A DNA stretch of 64,000 nucleotides from positions 62,001 through 126,000 of the forward strand of contig NZ_JAFEIG010000017.1 of NCBI RefSeq assembly GCF_017495225.1, given 5' to 3'. The notes below the pieces were generated by a model. The model saw only the letters and a program-made list of their open reading frames with translations. It did not search any database and was not told the DNA's origin. The position numbers and the translations under genes are program-made. Position 1 is the first letter of the stretch. Each line of letters starts with the position of its first letter. Source of the DNA: Daejeonella sp. (GTDB lineage Bacteria; Bacteroidota; Bacteroidia; Sphingobacteriales; Sphingobacteriaceae). Below, one piece after another: positions 1-8,337 of this stretch.

Positions 1-324
1 AAAATACCAGTTCAACTTAATCTTCATGGGAAGAAACCATGGGAAATTATGCATCTTGACACCATGGACTTATGGAAATTCGGAGATTTTAAAAATTATA
101 CCTCACTCAAGCTTTTAGCCGCTGTCTTTGGAATCCCAAGTCCCAAAGATGATATAGACGGCAGTATGGTTAATGAGGTGTATTGGAAAGAAAATAATTT
201 AGAGCGAATTAGAACCTATTGTGAGAAGGATGTAATCACCACAGCAAGAATTTTGCTTAAATTTAAATCAGTCGTAAGCCTTCCCGACGAGCAAATTACC
301 ATTGTAAGCGAAAATTCAGCCTAA
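1..324 (+). CDS. PolB-type 3'-5' exonuclease, 3' end only
   Basis: The reading frame is open from the first base of the window, so the gene starts upstream and only about 107 C-terminal residues are visible. They include LDTMDLWKFGD followed by a helical stretch and YCEKDVITTARILL. The YCxxDV-type signature matches the Exo III motif of the RNase H-like fold in predicted exonucleases related to the PolB proofreading domain. The Asp in CEKDV would be a metal ligand. The catalytic Exo I and II motifs lie outside the window, so activity cannot be judged. An 86-nt spacer separates it from the RNase R gene on the same strand, and the two could be cotranscribed. Confidence 0.75.
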   Translation, partial: KIPVQLNLHGKKPWEIMHLDTMDLWKFGDFKNYTSLKLLAAVFGIPSPKDDIDGSMVNEVYWKENNLERIRTYCEKDVITTARILLKFKSVVSLPDEQITIVSENSA

Positions 325-410
325 ACAAAGCTGTCATTCTTATGTTATCAAATTGTTAGGATGGCTTGTATTTATCTGCAAAGCCTTATCTTAGAGCAAA
401 TCAGTAAAAA

Positions 411-2543
411 ATGTCAAAAAAGAAATCAAATAGCTTTAACCTGGTACTCAACAAACTCATCACCGATGTATTTGAAAAATCAGGCAATAAGCCACTGAAT
501 TATAAACAGGTTGCTTCAAAATTAAACCTCCATGATGATGAATCTAGAGCATTAATTTTAGAGATCCTAAAAGAAGAAACAAAAAAAGGAGTTTTAAATG
601 AGCCTGAAAAGGGCAAATTTTTACTGAAGCAATTAAAGACTTTTGTAACGGGTAAGGTTGACATGACCTCCGATGGATCAGCTTATATTGTTAGTGAAGA
701 TGAGTTTGAAGAAGATATTTATGTTGCCCCAAGAAAACTGCGCAATGCCCTTCATGGGGATATGGTGAAGGTTTATGTTTACGCTAAAAATAAAGGTCGC
801 AAGAAGGATGGTGAGGTAGTTGAGATATTGCAAAGGGCAAAAATGGATTTTACAGGCATTGTAAATCTATCCGATCGCTTTGCATTTTTCATTCCTGATG
901 ATCGTAAAATGCTTCACGATATTTTTATCCCAATTGATAGCTTGAAGGGTGCAAAAGATAAGGATAAAGCCATTGCAAGAATTGTAGATTGGCCTGAGGA
1001 TGCAAAAAACCCAATCGGTCAGATCACGCATGTTTTAGGAAAACAAGGCGAGAACAACGCTGAAATGAATGCCATTTTAGCTGATTATGGCTTCCCTCTA
1101 GCCTTTCCTGATGAAGTTGAAAAGCAAGCAGAAGCCATTGAAGAAATTATCTCTTCAGAAGAAATTGCAAAGCGAAGAGATTTCAGAAATGTTCTAACTT
1201 TTACCATCGACCCAATTGATGCAAAAGATTTTGATGATGCAATTTCATTCAGAAAGCTTGATAATGGCCATGTTGAGGTTGGAGTACATATTGCTGACGT
1301 ATCTCATTATGTAAAACAAGGAACAGCACTTGATAAAGAAGCTTTTGAAAGAGGCACATCGGTTTATCTAGTAGATAGAGTGATTCCTATGCTCCCTGAG
1401 CGACTTTCAAACGGTTTGTGTTCACTTAGACCAAATGAGGATAAATTATGTTTCTCGGCCGTATTTGAGCTTGATAATGAAGCTAATGTAATTGAACAAT
1501 GGTTTGGCCGGACAATCATTCACTCTGACACTCGATTTAGCTATGAAGATGCTCAAGAAATTTTAGAAAATAAAAGTGGCAAACACAGTGAAGAGCTTCT
1601 CAAATTAAATGAATTGGCTTATATCTTAAGAGAACGAAAATTTAAACATGGGGCCATTAGCTTTGAAAGTGTTGAAATTAAATTTCGATTAGATGATCAA
1701 GGGAAACCTTTAGGTGTTTACGCTAAGGAGCGTAAAGATGCCCATAAACTTATTGAAGATTTTATGTTGCTTGCCAATAAAAAAGTGGCTGAATTTATAG
1801 CAAAAAAAGGTAAGGGAAAGCAAAAACTGACTTTTGTGTATCGTTCACATGATTCGCCAAAAGAAGATGCCTTATTAAATTTTTCACAATTTGCGATGAA
1901 ATTTGGCTATAAAATCGACACAAGCTCAGGTAGAGAAACTGCCAAATCACTCAATTTTTTAATGGCCGATGTAGAAGGTAAGAAAGAGCAGAATGTGTTA
2001 ACGCAACTGGCAATCAGGTCTATGGCTAAGGCGGTTTATACCACAAAAAAACATAGCCATTATGGTTTAGCATTCGATTATTATACCCATTTCACCTCTC
2101 CTATTCGCCGTTATCCGGATGTAATGGTCCACCGACTTTTAGAACTTTACCTGGCAGGTGGAAAATCCGTTTCTGAAGAAGAGTATGAGAAATACTCTAT
2201 GCATTCATCCCAAATGGAGAAAAAAGCTGCCGATGCAGAACGTGCGTCAGTAAAATATAAACAAGCAGAATTTCTTCAGAGTAATATTGGAATGGAGTAT
2301 AATGGTATCATCTCTGGACTTACAGAATGGGGAATGTATGTTGAAATTATTGAAAATAAATGTGAGGGAATGATACGTTTACGCGATTTAAATGATGATT
2401 TTTATGTTTTAGACGAGAAAAATTATTGCATTATCGGACAAAGACGTAAAAAGAAATATCAGCTTGGGGACGAAGTAAAAATCTTGGTTAAAAAAGTTGA
2501 TTTAGCTAAACGCCAGATAGATTTTAGTTTAATTCGTGAGTAA
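411..2543 (+). CDS. rnr: Ribonuclease R (RNB/S1 3'-5' exoribonuclease)
   Basis: This 710-residue hydrolytic 3'-5' exoribonuclease degrades structured RNA in the cytoplasm. A winged-helix-like N-terminus is followed by cold-shock domains, and the RNB catalytic domain begins near residue 190. The signature IDPIDAKDFDDA gives candidate Mg ligands D267, D273, D275 and D276, with the same spacing as the RNase II catalytic aspartates. HFTSPIRRYPDVMVHRLL is the second conserved RNB block. A C-terminal S1 domain (GIISGLTEWGMYVEI to about residue 708) binds RNA. It is shorter than E. coli RNase R (813 aa), mainly because it lacks the long basic tail. A hairpin terminator follows the stop. Confidence 0.96.
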   Translation: MSKKKSNSFNLVLNKLITDVFEKSGNKPLNYKQVASKLNLHDDESRALILEILKEETKKGVLNEPEKGKFLLKQLKTFVTGKVDMTSDGSAYIVSEDEFEEDIYVAPRKLRNALHGDMVKVYVYAKNKGRKKDGEVVEILQRAKMDFTGIVNLSDRFAFFIPDDRKMLHDIFIPIDSLKGAKDKDKAIARIVDWPEDAKNPIGQITHVLGKQGENNAEMNAILADYGFPLAFPDEVEKQAEAIEEIISSEEIAKRRDFRNVLTFTIDPIDAKDFDDAISFRKLDNGHVEVGVHIADVSHYVKQGTALDKEAFERGTSVYLVDRVIPMLPERLSNGLCSLRPNEDKLCFSAVFELDNEANVIEQWFGRTIIHSDTRFSYEDAQEILENKSGKHSEELLKLNELAYILRERKFKHGAISFESVEIKFRLDDQGKPLGVYAKERKDAHKLIEDFMLLANKKVAEFIAKKGKGKQKLTFVYRSHDSPKEDALLNFSQFAMKFGYKIDTSSGRETAKSLNFLMADVEGKKEQNVLTQLAIRSMAKAVYTTKKHSHYGLAFDYYTHFTSPIRRYPDVMVHRLLELYLAGGKSVSEEEYEKYSMHSSQMEKKAADAERASVKYKQAEFLQSNIGMEYNGIISGLTEWGMYVEIIENKCEGMIRLRDLNDDFYVLDEKNYCIIGQRRKKKYQLGDEVKILVKKVDLAKRQIDFSLIRE

Positions 2544-2570
2544 TTAATATTGAATTTTAAAACAATTTAA

Positions 2571-2602
2571 AAGCCGATTCTATTTAAAGAGTCGGTTTTT
2601 TT
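2571..2602 (+). terminator. Rho-independent terminator after rnr
   Basis: A 10-bp stem (AAGCCGATTC pairing with GAGTCGGTTT, including two G-U pairs) closes a short A/T loop and runs directly into a T run. It lies 27 nt after the rnr stop. Confidence 0.8.
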
Positions 2603-2694
2603 GATTCAAAACCTCAATAAATAAAACAATAATTTGATTGTAAGAATCACATAAGTATATTTCTATCTTTTAAAAACAGATGAGGTATTTTTAC

Positions 2695-2702
2695 TAATTT
2701 TG
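2695..2702 (+). promoter_or_regulatory. Candidate -7 box for the polyprenyl synthase gene
   Basis: TAATTTTG fits the Bacteroidota -7 consensus TAnnTTTG and lies about 21 nt before the ATG, downstream of the rnr terminator. No clear TTTG -33 element is present at the usual distance, so the call is tentative. Confidence 0.35.
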
Positions 2703-2723
2703 TTATAATCCTATACCTAATAA

Positions 2724-3695
2724 ATGCATTCAATAGAACAACTCCAAAGCCTAGTTAACAAGGCAATAAACGATACAAAATACACTGAAGAACCAGCTGA
2801 ACTCTATGAGCCAATTAGCTATTTGATGCAATTAGGTGGAAAACGAATGCGTCCTGTATTAGTTTTAGTATCTACAGAACTATTTGGAGGTCAGGTTGAA
2901 AAGGCCCTAGATGCTGCAATTGGTATTGAGATCTTCCATAATTTTACACTTATGCATGATGATATCATGGATAAAGCTCCAATTAGGCGAGGCAAAGCAA
3001 CTGTTCATGTAAAATGGAATGAAAGTGCTGCAATTCTATCTGGTGATGTAATGTTTGTTGAAGCCTATAAACTGATGATCAAAGTGGAGGATTCCATTTT
3101 AAGGGATGTATTAGCCATATTCAGTGATACCGCTTCTGGAGTCTGCCAAGGTCAACAAGCCGACATGAATTTTGAAAGCAGAAATGATGTTAGTCTGGCA
3201 GAATATCTAGAGATGATCCGACAAAAAACGGCAGTATTACTTGCTGGGAGCATGCAAATTGGTGCCCTGATTGGAGGAGCAGCAAAAGATCAGGCAGAAT
3301 TATTATATGAGTTCGGTGAAAATTTAGGTTTAGCCTTTCAATTACAAGATGACATTTTGGATGTTTATGGAGATCCGGAAAAATTCGGAAAACAGGTTGG
3401 AGGAGATATACTTTCGAATAAAAAAACCTTCATGCTTATTAAGGCAAAGGAATTGGCTACCGGCAATATTGCAGACGAGTTAAATCAATGGATAGAAACG
3501 AATGATAATCCTACAGCTAAGGTTGAGGCTATTACCAATATTTACAATCAATTGAAAGTCAGGAAATTGGCTGAAAGTGTAATGGAAGACTATGTTCAAA
3601 CAGCACTTTACGCTTTAGATAAGATTGAAGTTAAAAGCGACAAAAAGAACCTTTTAAGAGGTTTTGCGGAGCAATTATTAATTAGAGAACAATAA
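2724..3695 (+). CDS. Polyprenyl diphosphate synthase (trans-isoprenyl type)
   Basis: This 323-residue enzyme of the FPP/GGPP/octaprenyl synthase family condenses IPP onto allylic diphosphates. It probably makes the quinone side chain or another long prenyl chain. GGKRMRP (about residues 38-44) binds diphosphate. FTLMHDDIMD is the first Asp-rich motif (DDxxD) and LQDDILDVYGD is the second. A KT pair in the RQKTAVLLAGSM block binds the allylic diphosphate. Chain length cannot be read reliably by eye. The gene stands alone between two terminators, so it is probably a single transcription unit. Confidence 0.93.
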   Translation: MHSIEQLQSLVNKAINDTKYTEEPAELYEPISYLMQLGGKRMRPVLVLVSTELFGGQVEKALDAAIGIEIFHNFTLMHDDIMDKAPIRRGKATVHVKWNESAAILSGDVMFVEAYKLMIKVEDSILRDVLAIFSDTASGVCQGQQADMNFESRNDVSLAEYLEMIRQKTAVLLAGSMQIGALIGGAAKDQAELLYEFGENLGLAFQLQDDILDVYGDPEKFGKQVGGDILSNKKTFMLIKAKELATGNIADELNQWIETNDNPTAKVEAITNIYNQLKVRKLAESVMEDYVQTALYALDKIEVKSDKKNLLRGFAEQLLIREQ

Positions 3696-3700
3696 AAAAA

Positions 3701-3724
3701 GCCCTAATTTTCATTAGGGCTTTC
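3701..3724. terminator. Bidirectional terminator between prenyl synthase and rpmA
   Basis: An 8-bp perfect stem (GCCCTAAT / ATTAGGGC) with a 4-nt loop has an A7 run on its left, which acts as a T run on the minus strand, and a short T run on its right. It sits between convergent genes and can serve both. Confidence 0.85.
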
Positions 3725-3743
3725 ATCAAATTATATTTTAATT

Positions 3744-4196
3744 TTATGCTTCTTCCGAAGGAGCAGCGCTATCATCAGCTTTCTTCTTTGCAGCTGGCTT
3801 TGCAGCAGCTTTAGGTGCAGCTGGTTTAGCAGCAGCCTTCTTTGCAGCTGGTTTTGCCGGAGCTTCTTCAGTTGCAACAGCTTCAGCCTTTGGAGCAGCA
3901 GCTTTCTTTACTTTTGCAGGTGCTGCATCTTCAACAACAGCAGCTCTTGGAATGATAGAAACATATGATTTATCATCAGACTTCTTTCTGAAGAACACAG
4001 TACCATCAATTAAAGCAAATAATGTATGGTCTTTTCCAATTCCAACATTTTTATCAGGGTGGTGTTTTGTACCGCGCTGACGCACGATAATGTTTCCTGC
4101 AATTGCAGCCTGACCACCGAAGATCTTAATACCTAAACGTTTGCTATGCGACTCGCGTCCGTTTCTGGAACTACCGGCTCCTTTTTTATGTGCCAT
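3744..4196 (-). CDS. rpmA: 50S ribosomal protein L27 with Ala/Lys/Pro-rich C-terminal tail
   Basis: Residues 1 to about 83 ([20 protein letters not shown] through VFFRKK and VSIIP) are canonical L27, whose N-terminus reaches toward the peptidyl transferase centre. The start is the standard MAHKKG with no Firmicutes-type cleavable leader. Residues 84-150 form a low-complexity tail built from [10 protein letters not shown] and KKAAA units that ends in an acidic stretch. Common L27 proteins are about 85-95 aa, so this one is nearly doubled. The tail resembles histone-H1-like or other unstructured nucleic-acid-binding tails, but its role is unknown. It lies downstream of rplU in the conserved L21-L27 pair. 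Confidence 0.96.
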   Translation of the reverse strand: MAHKKGAGSSRNGRESHSKRLGIKIFGGQAAIAGNIIVRQRGTKHHPDKNVGIGKDHTLFALIDGTVFFRKKSDDKSYVSIIPRAAVVEDAAPAKVKKAAAPKAEAVATEEAPAKPAAKKAAAKPAAPKAAAKPAAKKKADDSAAPSEEA

Positions 4197-4276
4197 TTTA
4201 TTTTCTTATTTATGAATTGATAAACAATTCAGGATTTTAAACTTTAGACAAATTGATTTACGAAAAATCGTAAAAC

Positions 4277-4588
4277 TTATAGAGTAATTTTAGTAATCTC
4301 TATTTTAGTGAACTGCTGACGGTGTCCGTTCTTTTTCTTGTAGCCCTTACGACGCTTCTTTTTGAAAACGATCACTTTATCACCCTTTAAATGAGACAGT
4401 ATTTTAGCAGTAACTTTAGCTCCCTTCAATGCATCAGCACCGATAGAGAATTTACCATTGTTTTCAGCTAATAATACGTTGTCAAATTCAATACTAGCGC
4501 CTTCTTCTCCTTGTAACCTGTGTACAAAAAGATATTGGTCTTTAGCAACTTTGAATTGCTGTCCGGCTATATTTACTATTGCGTACAT
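4277..4588 (-). CDS. rplU: 50S ribosomal protein L21
   Basis: This 103-residue protein has the L21 N-terminus MYAIVNIAGQQFKV and the basic block VFKKKRRKGYKKKNGHRQ that binds 23S rRNA, and it ends ITKITL. Length matches the family. It is the first gene of the rplU-rpmA operon, with an 80-nt spacer to rpmA. A TATATTTG box about 30 nt upstream of the start is a likely promoter. Confidence 0.97.
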   Translation of the reverse strand: MYAIVNIAGQQFKVAKDQYLFVHRLQGEEGASIEFDNVLLAENNGKFSIGADALKGAKVTAKILSHLKGDKVIVFKKKRRKGYKKKNGHRQQFTKIEITKITL

Positions 4589-4615
4589 TATTAATATATT
4601 TTTTTAAATGAGGTG

Positions 4616-4623
4616 CAAATATA
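4616..4623 (-). promoter_or_regulatory. Candidate -7 box for rplU-rpmA
   Basis: On the minus strand TATATTTG fits TAnnTTTG and is followed by GCACC, about 28 nt before the rplU ATG. The -33 region is T-rich without a clear TTG. Confidence 0.45.
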
Positions 4624-4693
4624 AGCAATTATTTTAAATAATAAAAGGCTTTTGAAAATCTGTATAATAAATATGATGTTTCAAAGTCCCAAT

Positions 4694-5200
4694 TTAGTCC
4701 TGATCCCGATCTCTTACATCATTAATCATATTGCTTACTTCGGTAATCAAGTTTTTTGCAGCATCATTTAACTTTGGATCTTTGTTATACCCAGTGTCAA
4801 AATTTATAAACTTTGTTTTATTCTTATATTTAAATTCTAAATAATAATGTGGTAGTTTCGCTGATTGTCCATCAGCATTCTCTCCTACTATTTGTTCCGG
4901 AAAATTCCAAAATCCTAATTCAGCTGCTTTTCTATGTAAATACAAGAAATCATCTTTACGAAGTTTTACTTTAGTTTTAACCAAAGAATCTCTACTATTC
5001 ACATATTGATAATATCCAGTCTTGGAATCATATTGATTCACCAAACTATCCCCTAAGCCGTATTTAAAGCTAATTGATTCGAAATCAGAAAACCGATAAG
5101 GAGCGTTCTTAACCATAATGGAATAATAATAAACCATATAAATTAGAAACGGCAATATAATACAAACACCTAAAAATATCTTTTTCCCTTTATCACTCAT
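4694..5200 (-). CDS. Membrane-anchored protein of unknown function
   Basis: The 168-residue protein has a positively charged start (MSDKGKK) and one hydrophobic segment (residues 7-29, IFLGVCIILPFLIYMVYYY), followed by a soluble domain of about 135 residues. This fits a type II single-pass membrane protein with a periplasmic domain. I do not recognise the family. The domain has alternating hydrophobic strands (HYYLEFKYKNKTKFINFDTGY) and an acidic end. It lies 11 nt downstream of the DAACS symporter and is probably cotranscribed with it, but no functional link is evident. Confidence 0.7.
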   Translation of the reverse strand: MSDKGKKIFLGVCIILPFLIYMVYYYSIMVKNAPYRFSDFESISFKYGLGDSLVNQYDSKTGYYQYVNSRDSLVKTKVKLRKDDFLYLHRKAAELGFWNFPEQIVGENADGQSAKLPHYYLEFKYKNKTKFINFDTGYNKDPKLNDAAKNLITEVSNMINDVRDRDQD

Positions 5201-5211
5201 CTTTTTAAAAT

Positions 5212-6630
5212 TTAATGTTTCTCTATTTGATCTTCCAGTTTATGGATTCTGTTTTCATTTGGTTCTTCCAAATCATCTACTGGCGGATTAAATTCACCTT
5301 CCCACTTAGCGATTACAACAGTTGCAAGGCAATTTCCAATAACATTTACTGATGTTCTAGCCATGTCCATTAACTCATCAATACCTAAAATGATAAAAAT
5401 TGGCCAAACTGGCATTCCGAAAGAAGCAGCAGTACCTAAAAGTATTACTAAAGATGCACGTGGCACTCCTGCAACTCCCTTACTGGTAAGCATTAAGGTA
5501 AATACAATCAATAACTGTTGTCCGAAAGTTAAAGGCATACCAGCTGCTTGAGCCACAAATATTGCTGCTAGAGCTAAATAAAGCGTAGTTCCATCTAAAT
5601 TAAAGCTATATCCAGTTGGCATAACAAAGGCAACAATTTTACGAGGAACACCAATTCTTTCCATGGCTTCCATCGCTCTAGGAAGAGCGGCTTCAGAGCT
5701 AGTAGTAGCAAAAGCTATTGAAACAGGCTCAGCAATGGCTTGAAGGAATTTCTTGATTGGAACTTTTATAATCAAAGCAATTGGGAGTAAAATACCGATC
5801 AAAAAGACGAATAAAGCCACATAAAGAGTTAATAATAATTGGAATAGATTTACTAAAATACCTAATCCCATATGACCAACAGTATAAGCAATGGCAGCAC
5901 CTACCCCTATTGGAGCGAAATACATAATGATATTAGTAAACTTAAACATCACCTCTGAGAGACTCTCAGTTGCTTTTAACATCGGTTGACGTTTATCTTC
6001 ACGAACCATTGCCAATGCAATTCCAAATATGATACTGAAAATAACAATTTGTAAAACCTGACCTTCAGCAATTGATTTTGCAATATTCTCAGGGAAAATA
6101 TGCAAAATAATATCATTAAATGTTTGTGGAGCAACCTTTTCAAGCTCCTCATGAGCACCTGGAGGCAGTGTAATGCCCATACCTGCTTTCGAAATATTAA
6201 TTGCTGCCAAGCCAATAAATAAGGCTATGGTAGTCACAACTTCAAAATAAAGTATTGATTTCCAACCCATTCTACCAACTTGCTTCAAATCTGAATGTCC
6301 TGCAATACCAAAAACAAGGGTCGCAAACAATAATGGAGCAATAATGGTCTTAATCATTTTTAAGAATACCTTACTTAAAACTTGAAGCTTCACTCCTATT
6401 TCAGGAAAGTCGTTTCCAATTTCGGCACCTACAACCATTGAGATTAATATCCAAGTGGTAAGCGACTTCTTTTTAAGTCCGTATAAGAATAAACCCGCGA
6501 TTGCTAGCCACCTAGAGAACATAAGTGCTACATCAGGAATAGCAATAATATTATAATGATCTAAGAAAGTAAGTAATGCAGAAAATGTGACTGCAATTAA
6601 TGCAACGATTCCAAAATTTTTAAATTTCAT
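5212..6630 (-). CDS. Dicarboxylate/amino acid:cation symporter (DAACS family)
   Basis: This 472-residue inner-membrane transporter belongs to the GltP/DctA family, which takes up glutamate, aspartate or C4-dicarboxylates with H+ or Na+. The serine-rich re-entrant loop (AFATTSSEAALPRAM) and PTGYSFNLDGTTLYLALA in TM7 are diagnostic. The RTSVNVIGNCLATVVIAKWEG block matches the substrate-binding TM8. The N-terminus carries two extra hydrophobic segments before the conserved core, making it somewhat longer than E. coli GltP (437 aa). Substrate specificity cannot be settled from the sequence. A near-consensus promoter precedes it. Confidence 0.93.
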   Translation of the reverse strand: MKFKNFGIVALIAVTFSALLTFLDHYNIIAIPDVALMFSRWLAIAGLFLYGLKKKSLTTWILISMVVGAEIGNDFPEIGVKLQVLSKVFLKMIKTIIAPLLFATLVFGIAGHSDLKQVGRMGWKSILYFEVVTTIALFIGLAAINISKAGMGITLPPGAHEELEKVAPQTFNDIILHIFPENIAKSIAEGQVLQIVIFSIIFGIALAMVREDKRQPMLKATESLSEVMFKFTNIIMYFAPIGVGAAIAYTVGHMGLGILVNLFQLLLTLYVALFVFLIGILLPIALIIKVPIKKFLQAIAEPVSIAFATTSSEAALPRAMEAMERIGVPRKIVAFVMPTGYSFNLDGTTLYLALAAIFVAQAAGMPLTFGQQLLIVFTLMLTSKGVAGVPRASLVILLGTAASFGMPVWPIFIILGIDELMDMARTSVNVIGNCLATVVIAKWEGEFNPPVDDLEEPNENRIHKLEDQIEKH

Positions 6631-6652
6631 AATATATGGTTAGCGTAATGAA

Positions 6653-6683
6653 CAAAAGTAATTAATTAGATTTACCAAGCAAA
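6653..6683 (-). promoter_or_regulatory. Bacteroidota-type promoter for the DAACS symporter
   Basis: On the minus strand TTTG (6680-6683) is followed after exactly 19 nt by TACTTTTG (6653-6660). This matches the TTTG-N19-TAnnTTTG vegetative promoter of Bacteroidota. It lies 23 nt upstream of the symporter ATG, in the divergent spacer to the next gene. Confidence 0.6.
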
Positions 6684-6695
6684 CGAAACAAGCAC

Positions 6696-7214
6696 ATGAA
6701 GCCAGAAAAATTAAGTGATTTAAAAAAAACATTATCGCGACTTAACACTTCCGAGCTTACAGAAATTTGTTGGAGGCTTGCTAAATATAAAAAGGAAAAC
6801 AAAGAGTTGCTCAATTATCTGCTTTTTGACGCACTGGAGCCAATGAAATATGCTGAAGATGTAAAAACTTTCTTGACTGCAGATTTCGAAAGTATGCAGA
6901 AGCATTATTTCTACAGCACAAAAAGCCTAAGGAAAATTATTCGATTAATGAACCGATATGCCAAATATACCGGCTCAAAGCAGGTAGAAATTGAGTTAGC
7001 AATATGGTTTTGCAACAATTATCTTAATTATGTAGATTTAAAAACAAGCCATAAACCATTGCAAGCCCTATTAAATCGACAATTTGAAAAAATCATCAAG
7101 TTAATGGATAAACTCCATGAAGATCTTCAATTTGATTATCAACAAGAATTCGAACAATTGATAATTAATGCCGAGAAAAAGGCAAAATGGATTAATAAAA
7201 ACGAATATTTGTAA
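6696..7214 (+). CDS. Conserved all-alpha protein, probably DUF6155 family
   Basis: The 172-residue protein is rich in Lys, Leu and Glu with no signal peptide or membrane segment, and is predicted cytoplasmic and helical. It begins MKPEKLSDLKKTLSRLNTSE, which I associate with the Bacteroidota DUF6155 family, but this is from memory and not certain. No catalytic motif is visible. It is divergent from the symporter and precedes a sigma factor by 38 nt on the same strand, so it may share that transcript. Confidence 0.7.
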   Translation: MKPEKLSDLKKTLSRLNTSELTEICWRLAKYKKENKELLNYLLFDALEPMKYAEDVKTFLTADFESMQKHYFYSTKSLRKIIRLMNRYAKYTGSKQVEIELAIWFCNNYLNYVDLKTSHKPLQALLNRQFEKIIKLMDKLHEDLQFDYQQEFEQLIINAEKKAKWINKNEYL

Positions 7215-7252
7215 CAAAACAGTCGAATTTCAATCTAACAGAAAAATAAGGT

Positions 7253-7747
7253 TTGAGCAAAGAGTCGCTTTTTAAGGAAATTTTTGAGGCCAACTCCAAA
7301 AAGATATATCATTTATGTTATGGATATACTGGAGATGATGAGTCGGCGAATGACCTCATGCAAGAAACCTTCATGAAGGTCTGGCAAAATCTTGATAAAT
7401 TCAGAAATCAAGCATTAATTTCTACTTGGATTTATCGTATTGCAGTAAATACTTGTCTCTCCTATTTACGCGTTGAAAAAAGGCATCCTAAAGACGAGCT
7501 CACCGATAATATTATAGAGACAAAAGGCGAAGAGATTTCAGAAAAAAACGAGCAAATTTCTTCTTTATATAAGTGTATTGCTCAACTTGAAGAAAATGAG
7601 CGTATTATCATCACCATGGTATTAGATGAGTTACCATATGCTGAAATTGCAGCAATCTCAGGCATCTCTGAGGGAAACCTTCGAGTGAAGATTCATCGTA
7701 TAAAACAAAAACTGACTGAAATTTATAATAAGTATGAAAGATTTTGA
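7253..7747 (+). CDS. ECF-type RNA polymerase sigma factor (TTG start)
   Basis: This 164-residue group 4 sigma factor has region 2 at residues 10-75 (DESANDLMQETFMKVWQNLDKF, then STWIYRIAVNTCLSYLR), which binds core and the -10 region. Region 4 is at 105-160 (LDELPYAEIAAISGISEGNLRVKIHRIKQKL) with a helix-turn-helix. The start is TTG at 7253. The next ATG would remove part of region 2, so TTG is the better choice. Its last 14 nt overlap the next gene, a small membrane protein, which is the arrangement of sigma/anti-sigma pairs. Confidence 0.92.
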   Translation: MSKESLFKEIFEANSKKIYHLCYGYTGDDESANDLMQETFMKVWQNLDKFRNQALISTWIYRIAVNTCLSYLRVEKRHPKDELTDNIIETKGEEISEKNEQISSLYKCIAQLEENERIIITMVLDELPYAEIAAISGISEGNLRVKIHRIKQKLTEIYNKYERF

Positions 7748-8336
7748 AGCATTGAAAGTTATCTGGCATAACCAGATTACGCTGCCGAAAGTCAGTCACG
7801 AAGATGTATTTAAAAAAATACGAAAAGCAAAAAATGGGCTTTCGAGAAGGCTGCTAATTGAAATTATTGGCATGTGCATAGCTACAATAGCAATCTTATC
7901 TATTTGGTGGATTATACCATTTACAATGTGGACCACCCATCTCGCCATTATCATATTTTTAGCATGCTGCCTATATTATATAATTGCAATGATTGGCAAT
8001 TACCAACAAATAAACTATGATAAATTAATAAATAAGCCTGAAGATTATATCAATTATTTAAAAGCATACAAAGAAAAAAGGTATGTATTAAACACCCGAA
8101 AATACAGGCTTTACTCCATATTTTTGAGCCTTGGTTTTTTACTTTACTTTGTTGAAATGTCCTTTTTAATGCCACAATGGCTAACAATTTTAGCTCTGGT
8201 ACTAACATTCTCTTGGATAGCTTATTCTTCTTTTGTATTAATGAGAATTTATATCAAAAGAGAAGAATCTAAACTAGAAGGTATGATTCACAACTTGGAG
8301 CGAATACAAAAGCAGTTTGAGGATAATGATTTGTAG
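7734..8336 (+). CDS. Membrane protein translationally coupled to ECF sigma; putative anti-sigma
   Basis: The 200-residue protein has a soluble N-terminus of about 40 residues, a TM pair (about 42-85), a cytoplasmic basic middle (KAYKEKRYVLNTRKYR), a second TM pair (about 125-170) and a charged C-terminal helix (REESKLEGMIHNLERIQ). Its ATG lies inside the end of the sigma gene (14-nt overlap), so translation is probably coupled. Position and topology suggest it sequesters the sigma factor at the membrane, but it shows no zinc anti-sigma HxxxCxxC motif and I do not recognise the family. Function is inference from context. Confidence 0.75.
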   Translation: MKDFEALKVIWHNQITLPKVSHEDVFKKIRKAKNGLSRRLLIEIIGMCIATIAILSIWWIIPFTMWTTHLAIIIFLACCLYYIIAMIGNYQQINYDKLINKPEDYINYLKAYKEKRYVLNTRKYRLYSIFLSLGFLLYFVEMSFLMPQWLTILALVLTFSWIAYSSFVLMRIYIKREESKLEGMIHNLERIQKQFEDNDL

Positions 8337-8337
8337 A

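Noticed and set aside
5363-5551. Reading frame opposite the DAACS symporter
   Set aside because: It is antisense to a strongly conserved transporter and has no domain or promoter of its own; similar antisense frames inside purL, rho, trxB and tgt were dropped for the same reason.
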